Source: Prostheceraeus crozeri
Lineage: Eukaryota; Platyhelminthes; Polycladida; Euryleptidae
Reading direction: 5' to 3'
DNA: 64,000 nucleotides
Assembly: GCA_907163375.1 (NCBI GenBank)
Contig: CAJQUW010004458.1
Span: 1 to 64,000 of the forward strand
The translations under genes and the position numbers were made by a program. The notes under the pieces are model-generated. The model was not told the DNA's origin and did no database searches. It saw only the letters and a list, made by a program, of their open reading frames with translations. Of the stretch, positions 1-11,598 are shown one piece after another. Within the stretch, counting starts at the first letter, position 1. Every line of letters begins with the position of its first letter.

Positions 1-979
1 TCAATCGGCCTCTCAATCAGTCACAATGGTCACAATTGTCGCATTTGAGCAAACAGTCTCAAAACAAGCAACCATCTGTTTAAGTTCCGAAATAGATGTT
101 CGCATCCCTATTCTAATTCACATACTCTAATTCAATTTCGGAACAAGCCGGTACGATCCCAACACACAAATAAGTGTACCGAATCATTAAGTATGATCTC
201 AATTCGGTTGTCAATTGGAACGCGGTTCCTATTTACATGTTTGAAACATGTTCCGATTGGTAATTCGGAATATGTTCCTATCCATGTTCGCATCCACTAC
301 CAGCGCGTCCACAAAACTAACTACTGACAGAATTGCAATGGTGGTCCTTCACAGGAAGAAGGAGTGATGACGAGCCTCACAGGGAAGCAGTGTAATGATG
401 TGCCCTTTTAAGTAAGCAGAATGATGATGAGGCAGATGGATCTTTGGGCAATTCCATGTAAGCGCGTCACTTAAGGGAAAATTTTAAATTTATTACTTAA
501 TAAAGTTCATTACACATCGGCTATCTAAATGACTTAACAGACTTCAAATCAGTGGCACCGCTACATTTCGTTCTGCTGCACTGCTTCTATCCATTTACAT
601 GTAAAACATTTTCCATTTTGTGCTCTTTTTTGACCATTCTCACTGATATGGTGTGTGCAAGTAGGGCCTACACACCATGTCAATGAGGATGGTCAAAAGT
701 ACACACGTGTGTAGGCCTATATACTCGACACAATCCGAAATTTTCCTGCTTTTTATTTTATACAATAAAATTCAACTGGACGAATATTTTCCACATAACT
801 CAAAAGGCGAAGACTTAATATGCACCAAGATCGCTTTGAAAATGTGCGGCGACCGATCATCATTGAGTTTTCCAACTGGTTATGAATGGTTGCAACAATA
901 TTCCATCATAAGGAGTCAGTGCAGCTGACATTTTATGAATGCTGTCAATATGACTTTTTTCAGCAAATGCACGATATGA
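1..979. other. AT-rich DNA, no gene recognised
   Basis: I see no convincing exon, RNA gene or transposon protein here. The first 300 bases contain several loosely repeated GGAAC/GTTCC words, which look like degenerate simple repetition. The short open frames show no family resemblance. Confidence 0.5.
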
Positions 980-1453
980 CACTAGGTGACATATGCCACG
1001 CGTGATTCACGCGTAATTATGGAACACCCTAAACATCCGTGGTTAAGGACATTCTATTCTTCTACCCGCGTACATACGCGCTGCACTGAGTCAGAAATCA
1101 CTTGATCTGATGCTGTTAAAACATGGGAAATGTTTACGAATACGCGCGGGCGAGCGTTTATAGTTTGCGCGTCGTCTACGGTTGTCTGCGCTGCCGCTTG
1201 AATCACGGATGAACCGCTAAGCATGTTCTGTCTTCCCTGAGCATGAAATTGAGGTCCTATCACATTGTTTAGCCTCTGATACATGCTGACACATGAGACG
1301 CAAAGTCTATATAGCAGGACTGCCAACTATGCTAACTTATATAACAGATATTGCAGCAATATCCCGCATAGCCACGAATGTTTAGGGTCATGTGTAATTA
1401 CACGTGGTTCACGCGTGAGCTACGCGTGATTGAGCGTGGCATGTCACCTAGTG
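980..1453. mobile_element. MITE-like element with terminal inverted repeats
   Basis: The segment begins CACTAGGTGACAT and ends with its reverse complement, ATGTCACCTAGTG. Inside these ends the symmetry continues with CACGCGTGA-type words followed by TAATTA on both sides, so the inverted repeats extend imperfectly to about 50-60 bp per arm. The length is about 474 bp and no transposase is visible, which fits a non-autonomous inverted-repeat element. The open frame on the minus strand at 1054-1326 lies wholly inside it and is not credible as a gene. I could not identify a target-site duplication, so the superfamily is open. Confidence 0.75.
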
Positions 1454-2742
1454 GTCCACCCTGTGACTTCAAGACATGCCCCCTGACATTGAGAACTCAA
1501 CATCCCCACTGAACTTCAAGAAGAACTTTTATAATTTTCTATAATGAAAAACGAACTTTGTTACTTTTCAAGTAGGCCTACCTGTATAAAACGGTCTTAT
1601 TCAATGATCATTTGTCGATCACCGCAAGCTCAGACAACAGGAATCCAATCTATTGCACATTTTTGGATGGAAAATTCAGACACTAATAATTGCTAATTAA
1701 TTATTAATATTGAAAATAGACATTATTTCTTAAATTTTGTTTTTACTGTTTGTCTTTATTAATTTCATTCCTTCATTATTTCCTTCCTTTTATTTTCATT
1801 TTGTCTTTATTTTCTCCCCTTCATTTATTTATCTGTCTATTTTTTCTGTAGCTGTATCATCTGACTTTATACATGCATATCTTAATTTATGATGTTATCA
1901 GACCAGCATCGTGCAATCATGTTGGCTATTGTCATCTTACAGTAATCTTGACGTCACACTCACTCGCCCCCGCTCGCTTGCTTATGAGAACTATTCAATT
2001 TTACACGCAGTCTGTTGCCAAATGATGGGATCTATTGTTCATGTATTGCCTTGACAAGAATGAACGAAAGGCCTCGGCAACTCGCGCTATTTTTCATATA
2101 CCAAGCGATTAAAGGGTCCTGGTTCTTCACCTATTTTCTTAGTATCAACGAGAATGAAACGGACATTGAAATGTACAATAGGATATATCAGTGGGTTGCT
2201 GTAAGAAGTTGCACACAGCTTAATCACTCAAATCATTACTGACGCTAATGCATTCAAACTATTTGCAGAATTTCTGTTGATGCAAGGCGAATGCGCGTTC
2301 AGACCGACCTTAGTAGACCGAGTATCCTCAAACAACACACTTGCGACAAATAGTGACGTCGCACCACTGCTCCACAGTCATTGGATCCAACATATGAGTT
2401 GCAGGATCCAACATTATGTTGCGTGCAGGATTAAAAACAACGCTTTTTGAAGATTTCTCATTATTGTGGTTTAGACATTTGATTTAACCTTCGATTACAA
2501 AACCAATTATGGAAGCTTAGATATCATAGTAATCTTAGCAGCAATTGGTATTATTATTTTTATATCATGACTCCTAAATTCACATCATGCGAGCGCAACT
2601 CACTCGTGCGAGCATCACAATTAACAACAGGACGGAATTTGTTATGCTGGTAGAAGAACGAATCTGATCAGATTTCAGTTAGTAGACTGAAGAGGTCTTT
2701 TATTCATTGATTTGGTGATGAGGCTTTGATGCTACCTATTTA
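1454..2742. other. AT-rich DNA, no gene recognised
   Basis: This stretch has T-rich tracts near 1740-1850 and no exon or repeat family that I can recognise. The 75-codon open frame at 2015-2242 has no recognisable domain and no clear splice context. Confidence 0.5.
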
Positions 2743-2868
2743 CAGTCGCATGTAAGCGGCTCGTGACTCAGTTGGTACAGCACAGGTCTAGTAAACCTGG
2801 GGTCGTAGGTTCGAATCCTGCCATCTTTTTCATTGCATTATGATCTATCGTCTATTTCATTTCATCCT
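2743..2868 (+). mobile_element. tRNA-Thr-headed SINE-like copy 1
   Basis: The head reads like a tRNA gene. It has an A-box-like GACTCAGTTGG, then an anticodon arm with a perfect 5-bp stem CAGGT/ACCTG around the loop CTAGTAA (anticodon AGT, threonine). A T arm with GGTTCGAATCC matches the Pol III B box. No 3' acceptor strand follows; instead there is a T-run and a tail beginning CATTGCATTATGATCTATCG. That tail is shared with the copy about 295 bp downstream, so this is a dispersed tRNA-derived element rather than a functional tRNA gene. Transcription would be by RNA polymerase III from the internal boxes, if still active. Confidence 0.65.
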
Positions 2869-3037
2869 GTTGCTAATTGCATTTACGACATGGCTTAAGA
2901 TGCTTTGGTGGACAATCGATCACCGGCTATTTGCCTAAATGTCGGCGATCACAATTGCAACAAAATATCTGTTCTTTGATCATAATTGCTATGACAACTG
3001 ATGTGTGGTGGTGAGGGTTTAATCCTGCCAATTGACA

Positions 3038-3168
3038 CAGTCGCATGTAAGCGGCCCGTGGCTCGGTTGGTGGATGACAGGTCTAGTAAACCTGGGCTGG
3101 TAGTTTCGAGTCCTGACAACTACACATCTTTTTCATGGCATTTTGATCTATCGTTTATTTCCTGCATG
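3038..3168 (+). mobile_element. tRNA-Thr-headed SINE-like copy 2
   Basis: This is a second direct copy. The shared block starts CAGTCGCATGTAAGCGGC, carries the same anticodon arm CAGGTCTAGTAAACCTG, and ends in the same ATCTTTTTCAT and TGATCTATCG tail. The B box is decayed to AGTTTCGAGTCC. Just upstream, at about 3009-3030, GGGTTTAATCCTGCCA resembles another T arm, so the locus may be a small tandem cluster of partial copies. The acceptor stem is not closed, which argues against a working tRNA. Confidence 0.6.
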
Positions 3169-5009
3169 TCAATCAATTGTCAGTCATTAAGATGAAGACG
3201 TCTCAATCTGCAATAAACTGGTGATGTTGCTGAAATTATCGACTTGAATAGATAAAGTCAAGTGGTCCAGTTTTCCAATTATTTGATGAAAGTGACAGCA
3301 AAGATCGAGATGAACATCTTAAGGTACAAGGTACAAGATACAGCCCGGATACAACTCTGAGAGAAGTTTTAGGCAATACAATAGAAACGGGATGACTGCG
3401 GCTTTTGTTTGTTGGGGGACAGATGTAGGCGCCGAAAGCAACCTGGCATTCCTAGAATTTTTAGAAAACTTTCTAAATGAAACGTCAGCATGACAACAGA
3501 AGGGAGGCAGACAGAATGAAATTTGTTATGTGTACATCGATCGACGAGATGTTAAATCTCATGAAAACGAAAAATGTTTTATTGATATAGCATATTCAGT
3601 TTCTGTGCACCAGAAATTGCAGCTCTGGACTCTTTCATTATGTACAGGAAAGCTGCCCATGACGTTGTCAACTCATTCAATATATTGGACATATTAAAAA
3701 CCGTCAAAGATTTTTAAAAAAACAATAAAAACAAAAATAGCACAAAAGCAAGAGACATCATGTTTAATCTTGCTTTTAAACATTTCAAAAAACATGGCCC
3801 TTGCTACGTATAGTTGCTTTTCATATTTGATCAGCTTTAACACGCAGTACATGCGTCCAAAATGTGTTTCGACTGTGAAGATACAAAGTTACAAATTTCA
3901 TGAACCAAGCGTCATCAATTAATTTCAGTGCTACTGCTTTCATTTGTTTTAGCATACTAAAAGTTATATTGATTGTTAGTCACTCCTCAATTTCAGTTTT
4001 CGTGAAATTAACGACGAAGTTGTCTACTACTGTACAGAAAGTTCAATTTAACGATGATGCATTATTCATGATTGGACATAATTAAAGAGAGAATTATGTT
4101 CACTTCATGTCACAACTGGCATGCTCTGCTAATCGACATGTAGTTAGGTGTAATTTGCTCCATGCATTGGTAGAAGAGCCGCATAATGTTGAATGTGAAA
4201 ATGTTGCAATCATGATTAACTGGAATTCTCCTCTAAGAGCAAAGCAGTAGTTTTCTGAGCTACTGACGAATTCGGGAATTTTACGTAATTTCTATATTAA
4301 ATGCCGAATTTACAAAAACGTTTTTCTTCAATCCCCTACTATATAGAGACTTCACTGTTCTGGGATGCCTGTTTACCCAGTCTTATGGAAAGGTTCAGTT
4401 GTAATTGATTTCTAATTAAAGATTTTGAAATAATCCTGATGCCGCACATATTTTCTTTAGGTCCACAGAAAGTTCAAAATTAAGGAATCACGTTAATCGA
4501 CGAGTCTCTGTTATCCGACGCCTCAACGTCTTTGGTTGTAAGCTCTCGACACCTTTGAAAGCCCCAAGATTATAAATTTACTATTTGACTTATTAATGAA
4601 CAAGGAAATAATTTCAATCAATGTTTGATTAAACTTGGAAACTAATAGATCTTGCTATTTTTGCAAATTCTGTGAAATTTGCATAATCATTTCTGCAGAA
4701 GTGCAGATGTACTGTTTGTCAATCAGAATGTTGATTATGTCGTTGTTGCTACGTTAGTTCAACTCACCGTCCTTTCTGCTCAATTTCCTTAAAATTCACG
4801 TAGTGTGAAGATTTTAAAAGTGCTCCGTCTGCGGATACGCATTTTAGACATAGTGACGTCAATCTAGGATTCCCACGTTGACATCAGCAGAATATTCCTG
4901 TAAAAAATGAAACGTCTTAATCGAAATTCATCCACATGAACTGCTTCGAAATAGCAGGAAGCATGAGAAATAAAAAAATAAGATTATGAGAATAACGCTG
5001 GGCTATACC
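3169..5009. other. AT-rich DNA, no gene recognised
   Basis: No exon, RNA gene or transposon protein is recognisable. The 61-codon frame at 3900-4085 has ordinary AT-rich composition and no domain. Confidence 0.5.
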
Positions 5010-5470
5010 AAAGGGTAGACGTCGACCATCTCTATCTGCCGCGGGATCTGGGAGGCGTCGCAGAAACAATCGAAGGGAAGAAAGAAACCTTACAGAGTTC
5101 GTACATAAATGTGTAGCGACGATCCACTGCTAGGTGGTGAAACATGGCGTTCTATACAAGTCCAAGCCAGAGACCCTTGATAAACCCTCGAAGCCAACGA
5201 CCAAGGGTAGACTCACAAGGTGGAGCAAGAAAGCGCTTCATGGTCAGTACAACAGATAAATGAAAGAAATAGCATCAACGAAGCTTGCTATGAGTGGCCG
5301 AAGAAGAAAATTTTAAAAATAGAAACTGAGGCATTAATAACTGCAGCCCACGATCAGGCCCTATACGAAATGCAGAATGTGTAAGTCTGCAGACGAAACC
5401 GTGTCGTACATAACAACGACTTGTTCGAAATTAGCAGCAAAAACGTCACAACAAAGTTGCAAGGCTGATT
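5010..5470 (+). pseudogene. R2-like LINE: RT C-terminal region and zinc knuckle, decayed
   Basis: Conceptual translation across several frames gives a characteristic block, DVDHLYLPRDLGG, at about 5022-5062. It is followed by a stretch reading LHGQYNR and then a knuckle-like CRMCKSADETVSYITTTC at 5371-5424. The spacing resembles the CCHC knuckle that lies between reverse transcriptase and the restriction-like endonuclease in R2/NeSL-type LINEs; the expected histidine reads as tyrosine. Many stops and frame changes mark it as dead. The matching endonuclease block lies about 0.8 kb downstream at 6300-6716, farther than usual, so something may have inserted between them. The clade is inferred from remembered family patterns, not from a search. 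Confidence 0.55.
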
Positions 5471-6299
5471 CACAGAAGCATATATTAGGCAGATTGGTAA
5501 CTCAGCATTTATTTATTCCCCAGTGTGTATACAGCTTCGATTTCATTAAATGAACATGAGTCGAGACCAGGTCGAGACCCAGTACCACCTGTCAGATATG
5601 CAGTTTTTACACTTTTGGAGAAATGTAAACGAATTTGACTGATAATGATAGCAATACAGAATAAAAAATAGTATTCCACAAATCCTCCTTGTCATGGCAA
5701 CTGGGAGAGGTAATATAGTTTATTAAATGAGCAATTCGATGTGTCACGGTGACATAATTACTAAGAGCTCAGCTTTATTATAGTAAGATTATTTTCTGAA
5801 ACGTGATCATTCACAAACTGCCACTGAAAGAACAAAATATCGTAATCAATGAAGCTGATTACAATGAACTTTAAAGGGTGTAATTGGATCCATATTATTC
5901 ATATTCAAGAATTCACGCCTTGTAAATTATAAAATCATGCCGCTGAAAATTGAATTAAGAACATGACATATTAGCCAAGAAGATCTCCTAAGATCTCAAC
6001 TTTTCCTTGAAGACTTCCAGGGACTATGACTTATGAGCTTTATGAGATCATCAGCTTAATTAAGATGCTTATTAGCAAATAATTCATTCCTTTTGATAAC
6101 CACCTGTTTCATGCTACTTATAATGTCGGTAGTAAGTAGTAATTAGCCAAAATTTAGCACTTTGAAAACTGCTCAAATTTTTTTGGACCACAGGAACGCA
6201 ATATCCGTAAAAAAACTGAAACTTTTCATATAAAAATTTATCACTGTATAGGCCTACTGATATTTTTTTGAGTCGACACTCTACCTACTTTATACCTAC

Positions 6300-6716
6300 T
6301 TTATACTTTCTACCGACCTCAGTCATCGATAATGAAAATGTTAAAATACTATGGGACTTTGATATCTGTACAGATATTAGGATAACAGCAAGAATACCGG
6401 ACATTGTCCTCGTCGATAAGAAGAAGAAGAAGGGTTTGACAATAGATTTTGCGTATCAGATGACCTCGACACTAACAATAAAGAAAAGGAAAAAATTGAG
6501 AGCATCAAAATCTACGGCTAGAAATGATGAAACTTTGGAATATCTCAGTGAGCTATGTACCAATTTACAATAGGTTAGAATGCTCTCGATGCCCACACTA
6601 CAAAGCTCCGAAACTCTTATTACATGTACCTGGACAACATCACGAACCTCAGTTGCTAGAGGCAGCACTTCTCGAAAGTGCTCAATTCTATGGCGATGAC
6701 CTCCCTGAGTACTGGT
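6300..6716 (+). pseudogene. R2-like LINE: restriction-like endonuclease C-terminus, decayed
   Basis: The frame starting near 6310 reads VIDNENVKILWDFDICTDI, then RIPDIVLVDKKKKKGLTIDFAY. This resembles the PD-(D/E)XK block (RPDIVVxD...K...IDIA) at the C-terminus of RLE-type LINEs. Catalytic candidates are the Asp in PDIV and the Asp in IDFAY; the usual xDxAxP context is altered. The reading then shifts frame near 6520 into a segment beginning MKLWNISVSYVPI and ending with LLEAALLESAQF, matching the expected order of the extreme C-terminus. It pairs with the knuckle remnant at 5010-5470 and is clearly non-functional. Confidence 0.55.
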
Positions 6717-8187
6717 AAGATTGCAAGGCCAATGTGATAGCTTGCACGGGCCGAGTATCTACGACCGTGCACACAAAAAATGAAGTACTTGCATGAATAT
6801 ACATAATAATAAAAAAAAATAAAAATAATACATAAATACAATACATAAATACATAATATACATAAATAATAATTATATGAAACTTGTTTTGGAAGATAAA
6901 TGCTTTATAGGAAGTAGTTGTGTTTATATTTGCCTTGTTGTAATTAATAATTGCCATAAATATCAATGCTTAAATAATTTTTCATAAGTATGGAAAACAA
7001 TATTACAAAGGAAAAGTATTGCTTTCTGTAAATGATATTCAATCCTATTGACAAATTTCTTCATTTTTCGCACTAAAACATCTAGAATCAGTAAACTGAA
7101 ACAAAGAAATATCTATTATGTCACTGCAATCAAGAGGCCTACATCAATATCAAGAGCTTGCGTAATTGTATCCGAATTTGATTTGTCTTATTACCGTAGA
7201 ATCCGCATGATTTGCCACCTTTATCGAACTGGCATAAACATGCCAAATTATGTGATCGGTCGAATTACAATAATTACTTCTTACAGTAAATTACTAAATG
7301 CGATACTTATAAAATCTAAGCGTATCTGTTGTGCATATATTATTGCCCTGTTACTTATCTGCTGCTTCATGTTTAGAATAATGTACTGTTGGTCTAAAGT
7401 GTCAATATATATGGTAGACATGCACTAAAGACTACTACATACTGCACATGCTGGCCTCAGCCTGCTTCATAAGTAGGTTAGATTAAGACCAAAGTAAGAT
7501 TAGTTGTCAATGTGAAATCTTTAGATCATTCATCAAACGAAGTTTTCGACCTCAACGCTGAAATCCTGTAAATTAACCCGTACCTCAAAAAGATTAATTT
7601 CAAATTGCATTGAAATAATCAGTTGCCACTGATATGTTTACAATAACACCTTAAGGTCGATTTTGCATGTGCTCCATCTTAAATAAAACAGTGGAAGAAG
7701 CTATGTAATTTATTCTAAATCTCACGAATTTCATGGATTACGGTGCTCCGTCTGTGATGCAAAACATGCGTCGAATTAAGCAAATTAAGTAATTGCCCAT
7801 TTTGAGCGAAATCGAATTAATCTGATTCCACTGTAGTTTCAATAACGGAGTATATAGACTGAAATCTTTTCCCCAATTGTTAATATTTATATCGTGACAT
7901 GTAATCAGCAAAAAAATTATTTAAAATATTTGCCTTCATGTACAGGACGTTGCTGGTCAAGCATATACATCCAACTGAGGAGTCTCCAGAGAGAATATAG
8001 CAATCGATAGACCAGCTCTGATACGGATTATCTATTTACAGGAAGCCCTGTAGAAAACAACAATTCAGCTGCATAACGCTTTCTTCACCATTGGATATGA
8101 AAGCCAAGACTTTCATATGTTGGTGATAAAGCTTCAATCATCATGCTCATGTACATACGCGTGGTCATAGTATGTTAAAGAAGGGGA
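6717..8187. other. AT-rich DNA, no gene recognised
   Basis: A very AT-rich run with ATA repeats occupies about 6790-6900. The 126-codon frame at 7048-7428 is rich in I, K and S and has no recognisable domain, so I treat it as chance. Confidence 0.45.
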
Positions 8188-8404
8188 GCGTGGGGCACAT
8201 TGAACATGTTTTAGAACTTTTCTCCAGTGTTCGAAATTACTAAATCAAACGAACCAAAATCAAACTCGGATAGAAAGTTGAGGGCATGCAAAGTAATCTC
8301 TGAGTTGTTGGACGTTTCTGTGACATTTCATCTCCTCACAATTTGAATTCTAAAATTTTCACCAAAGTGGTTCAATGTGACCCATGCGTAGGGCACATTG
8401 AACC
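8188..8404. mobile_element. Possible DNA-transposon end relic
   Basis: The motif GGGGCACATTGAAC occurs near 8190-8206. About 180 bases later a short hairpin GGTTCAATGTG...CACATTGAACC appears at about 8369-8405. G-rich ends followed by CACATTGAACC are typical of terminal and subterminal repeats of Tc1/mariner-like or related DNA transposons. I found no matching opposite end in the window, so this may be one truncated terminus. Confidence 0.3.
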
Positions 8405-11004
8405 ACCATTGTTTATTGCTCTCTTATCCAACTTTATTAGACTTTTTGTATCTGATCTATAGCTTCAGTTCATGAATTTTCAAACCCAAGTAACAAAATT
8501 CATAAACTGAGATTTTTGCTGGCAAAAATGATAGCAAATGTTTGATGTGAAAAAGACATGCTAATTTCTGAAACTAAAATGTTGATAGACCATCAGAGTT
8601 CTCCGATCAATAGCATTATTCATCGATAGAAGAACCTTGGAAAGAGCATTAGTGTTAAATGCATTGATTGATATATAATTACATTTATCATTGTGATAAT
8701 CAATTGAAGCATGCCTGTAGGCATTATACATTATATGCAGACATGTAAGACACGAGTAGGCCCAGGCAAAAAAGCTGAGATAATTATCCAAAAAATAAAA
8801 CAAGAGGTATTAGCATTTCAATTGGTTTGACCAGCAAGCGAGGTTCCAGTGTATTCAAACTCACATCATTTTGATTGAGATCACTCATTAATATCAATTC
8901 ATCAACTAATTTTTATCAATATTAATTCTTCGCCATGCTACCCTGGTGTTTTGTTCTCGAAACGAGCAAAAACGAATACCATAAAACTGCTTAAATATTT
9001 CTGAATAGTCAATTTGATAGTAATGTTGACCACTTTGTAGGATGAATCACATGTGAAAACTGTGAGAAAAGAAAATGCACTGCATCTATCCATGGGATGA
9101 GAAAGGCCAATGCGAATGCTTTGAGTAGTACCAAGAAATGATGTCGATGCATGCAAATACAAAGACTGGAAAAATGCTTGTACGACATAGAACTTATAAA
9201 TTATGAAGACGTGGTATCGACTTTTACAAGTACTTAGGAGATTTATTTTACAGCCTACATCACGGCAATTTTTGAAATTGTCGATTCATTTAATAGGTTG
9301 TTAACTTGAAAAGAAATGATATAGAATGTTGGAATCAAGAAAAAACCGATAAAGCAAAAAATACTAAAAATATTAAACATAGTGTATTTTTTGTTTTAAA
9401 ACATTTTGAAAAATGCATTTTCAACCCTCCTTCTGTCTACGATAGTGCAGGTATGTTTTCCTGTCGAAGGTAGAGGAAGATCGCGTGACCGGTCGTAGTT
9501 ATATCCTATGTCAACAAAACAAAAAGGAAATTAATTGATAATAGTAGACATTCAAGCACGAGGCTATTTATTGATCATTTCCGCACCCCCTCCACCCCGG
9601 AGGTTTTACAATCTATCCTCTGCGCTTGGATGCATGCATAATATTATAAAGCGATATTAAAATTACTTTCGACGATTGAAAGTCTGAAATTGTTAATTAT
9701 ACCACGAGCTACCCATTAATTATAACAAAATGAAAATTGGATGTACTCAAACAAAGTACTTTCGTGTCGTTAGGGCAACGGAGATTAGCTATCTTGACAA
9801 AATATGAATTAATAATGATGATTTGGTACATGATCTACTGTCTAGTCAATCGAGAATTTTGATGATTGCAATTCCCCAGAAATTCATATTATTTCTGCTC
9901 TCATGATTGCGCAGCAGACACTCAGTGAAAACTTGGAGAAACATCGAAACATTTTAGTGTCGATGTTATTTTTTTTAGCCTCTCGACTTGTTTTCTACAT
10001 GCTTGTCTTCTTCATCATGCCACCTGTTCTGTGACGGAGATAAATGAATTATTTTTTATCGACAATCGTAGATTCCAAACTAAGAATTGTTGCACATCAA
10101 CATTTCACTTCCTAACACTCAGAATGTTTGGGAACACAAGTTCGCAGTGTAAAAATGTAGTATTGTGAAGGGAAACGCATTTTCTTCAAGCGTTGAATGC
10201 CGACAAATTACGCACTGACGCTAAATTGAATATGTGAAATGACACAAAAGTATATAATCAATATTCATGCATCTCTTTTGGCTTCTAAACGTCGATAAAT
10301 GATCTGGACCCGAAACGTTCGCACGCAATACATCATTTTTTCAAAACTTACCTGACGGCAAGAAAGAGAGACTTACTTTTCATTTTTTCCATATACCCAA
10401 AATGAGAAATCTCCCGCTGACGGCCATAAGCTTTATTTGAAAATATGTTAATCAAACTGGACGAAGTGGAGCATTTGGCATATGAACTTTTTGAAACCTA
10501 TAGAGCCTAGATATACCACAACCTTATGGAAAAGGGTCACAGCAACTTGAAGGAAGTTGTCCCTCATCAACTAGTTTTCGCATCAAAGTAGCGATAGCGC
10601 TTTTGATTGTGTTTATCATTACAGTCCACATCATTCGGTAGGCCTAACTTGAATTTTGTATTTGTAATGCTGAATTTCGTCACTAACTTGGAATAGAGTC
10701 CACCCGTAGTTATTCTGTCAAAATGACAATTTCTTCAGTTTTTTGGACTCAAAATAATAACACTCTTGTTCTTTTGGAGAGTACGGATAATGTTCAGCTT
10801 CTTCTCCGCATCTTTGGGTTCGTGTAAGCGAACATAGAAGAGGTCTTGTGCGTACTAATGCAAAGATGCTTGCCGTCATTTCAACTTTTGTGGATCAATA
10901 TCACTTCACGTTCCAACTGATACGCGGCATGTTTTATGTCGGCAAATACCTAGAAAGAAATTCTTTAGGATTCACATATTGATTAATACCCGAAGGTCAA
11001 ATAT
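8405..11004. other. AT-rich DNA, no gene recognised
   Basis: No exon, RNA gene or transposon protein is recognisable on either strand, and the open frames are short and without domains. Confidence 0.45.
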
Positions 11005-11598
11005 ATGCGCATCCAAAATGCGAAGAAGAAGCAGAACATTATCTGCCTTCTCCAGAAGATTAATGGTGTCAACATTTTGCGTCCAAATAAAAGTAATGGA
11101 ACTGTCATTATGACAATTTCCCAATATATTAAACGGGTGGACCCTAATCTAAATGACTTTACAAAATTCAAACATTTACCGAATGATGTGGACTGGAATG
11201 ATCAAGACAATATAAAGCGCATCGCTACTTTGATACGAAAGCTAGTTGATGAGGGACAGCTTCCGCTGAACTGTTGTGACCTCACATCGAATGTTTGCGT
11301 TATACCTAGAATCTATGGGTTTCCAAAAGTTTATAATAAGCCAAAGTGGCACTCCACTTCACCTAGTGCTATCCATGGTGAATTCGGTTTACCACAGCAT
11401 ATCCAAGTTCATTGACACTGCTTTATTGAAATTTTCATTGAAGAATTCGATACCTTTAGTGCGAAAGAAACCGATAAAAATAAGGAAAGGATAACTGAAA
11501 TAAATCTTGGTCCCAATTATATCTGTCGGTCATTTGATGTGAGAAATCTTTTCACTGATGATCCATTCAAGGATATTTTTCGATATTATTTGTCCTAG
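11005..11598 (+). pseudogene. Penelope-like element reverse transcriptase fragment
   Basis: The plus-strand frame contains NILRPNKSNGTVIM, which corresponds to the (A)DKGxxTVIM block N-terminal to PLE reverse transcriptase. It also contains PRIYGFPKVYNKPK, the equivalent of PRxYGLPKIHK. After a frameshift near 11390 the other frame continues with ISKFIDTALLKF. A further shift leads to SFDVRNLFTDDP at about 11533-11568, the counterpart of RT motif A (FDVxSLFTNIP). The fragment stops at an in-frame TAG at 11596-11598. Motifs B and C are not found, so it is a truncated, frameshifted relic. It is unlike the PLE at 17.5-20.3 kb in detail and belongs to another subfamily. Confidence 0.62.

Noticed and set aside
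7048..7428. 126-codon plus-strand open frame
   Set aside because: AT-rich random-looking translation with no domain or repeat match.
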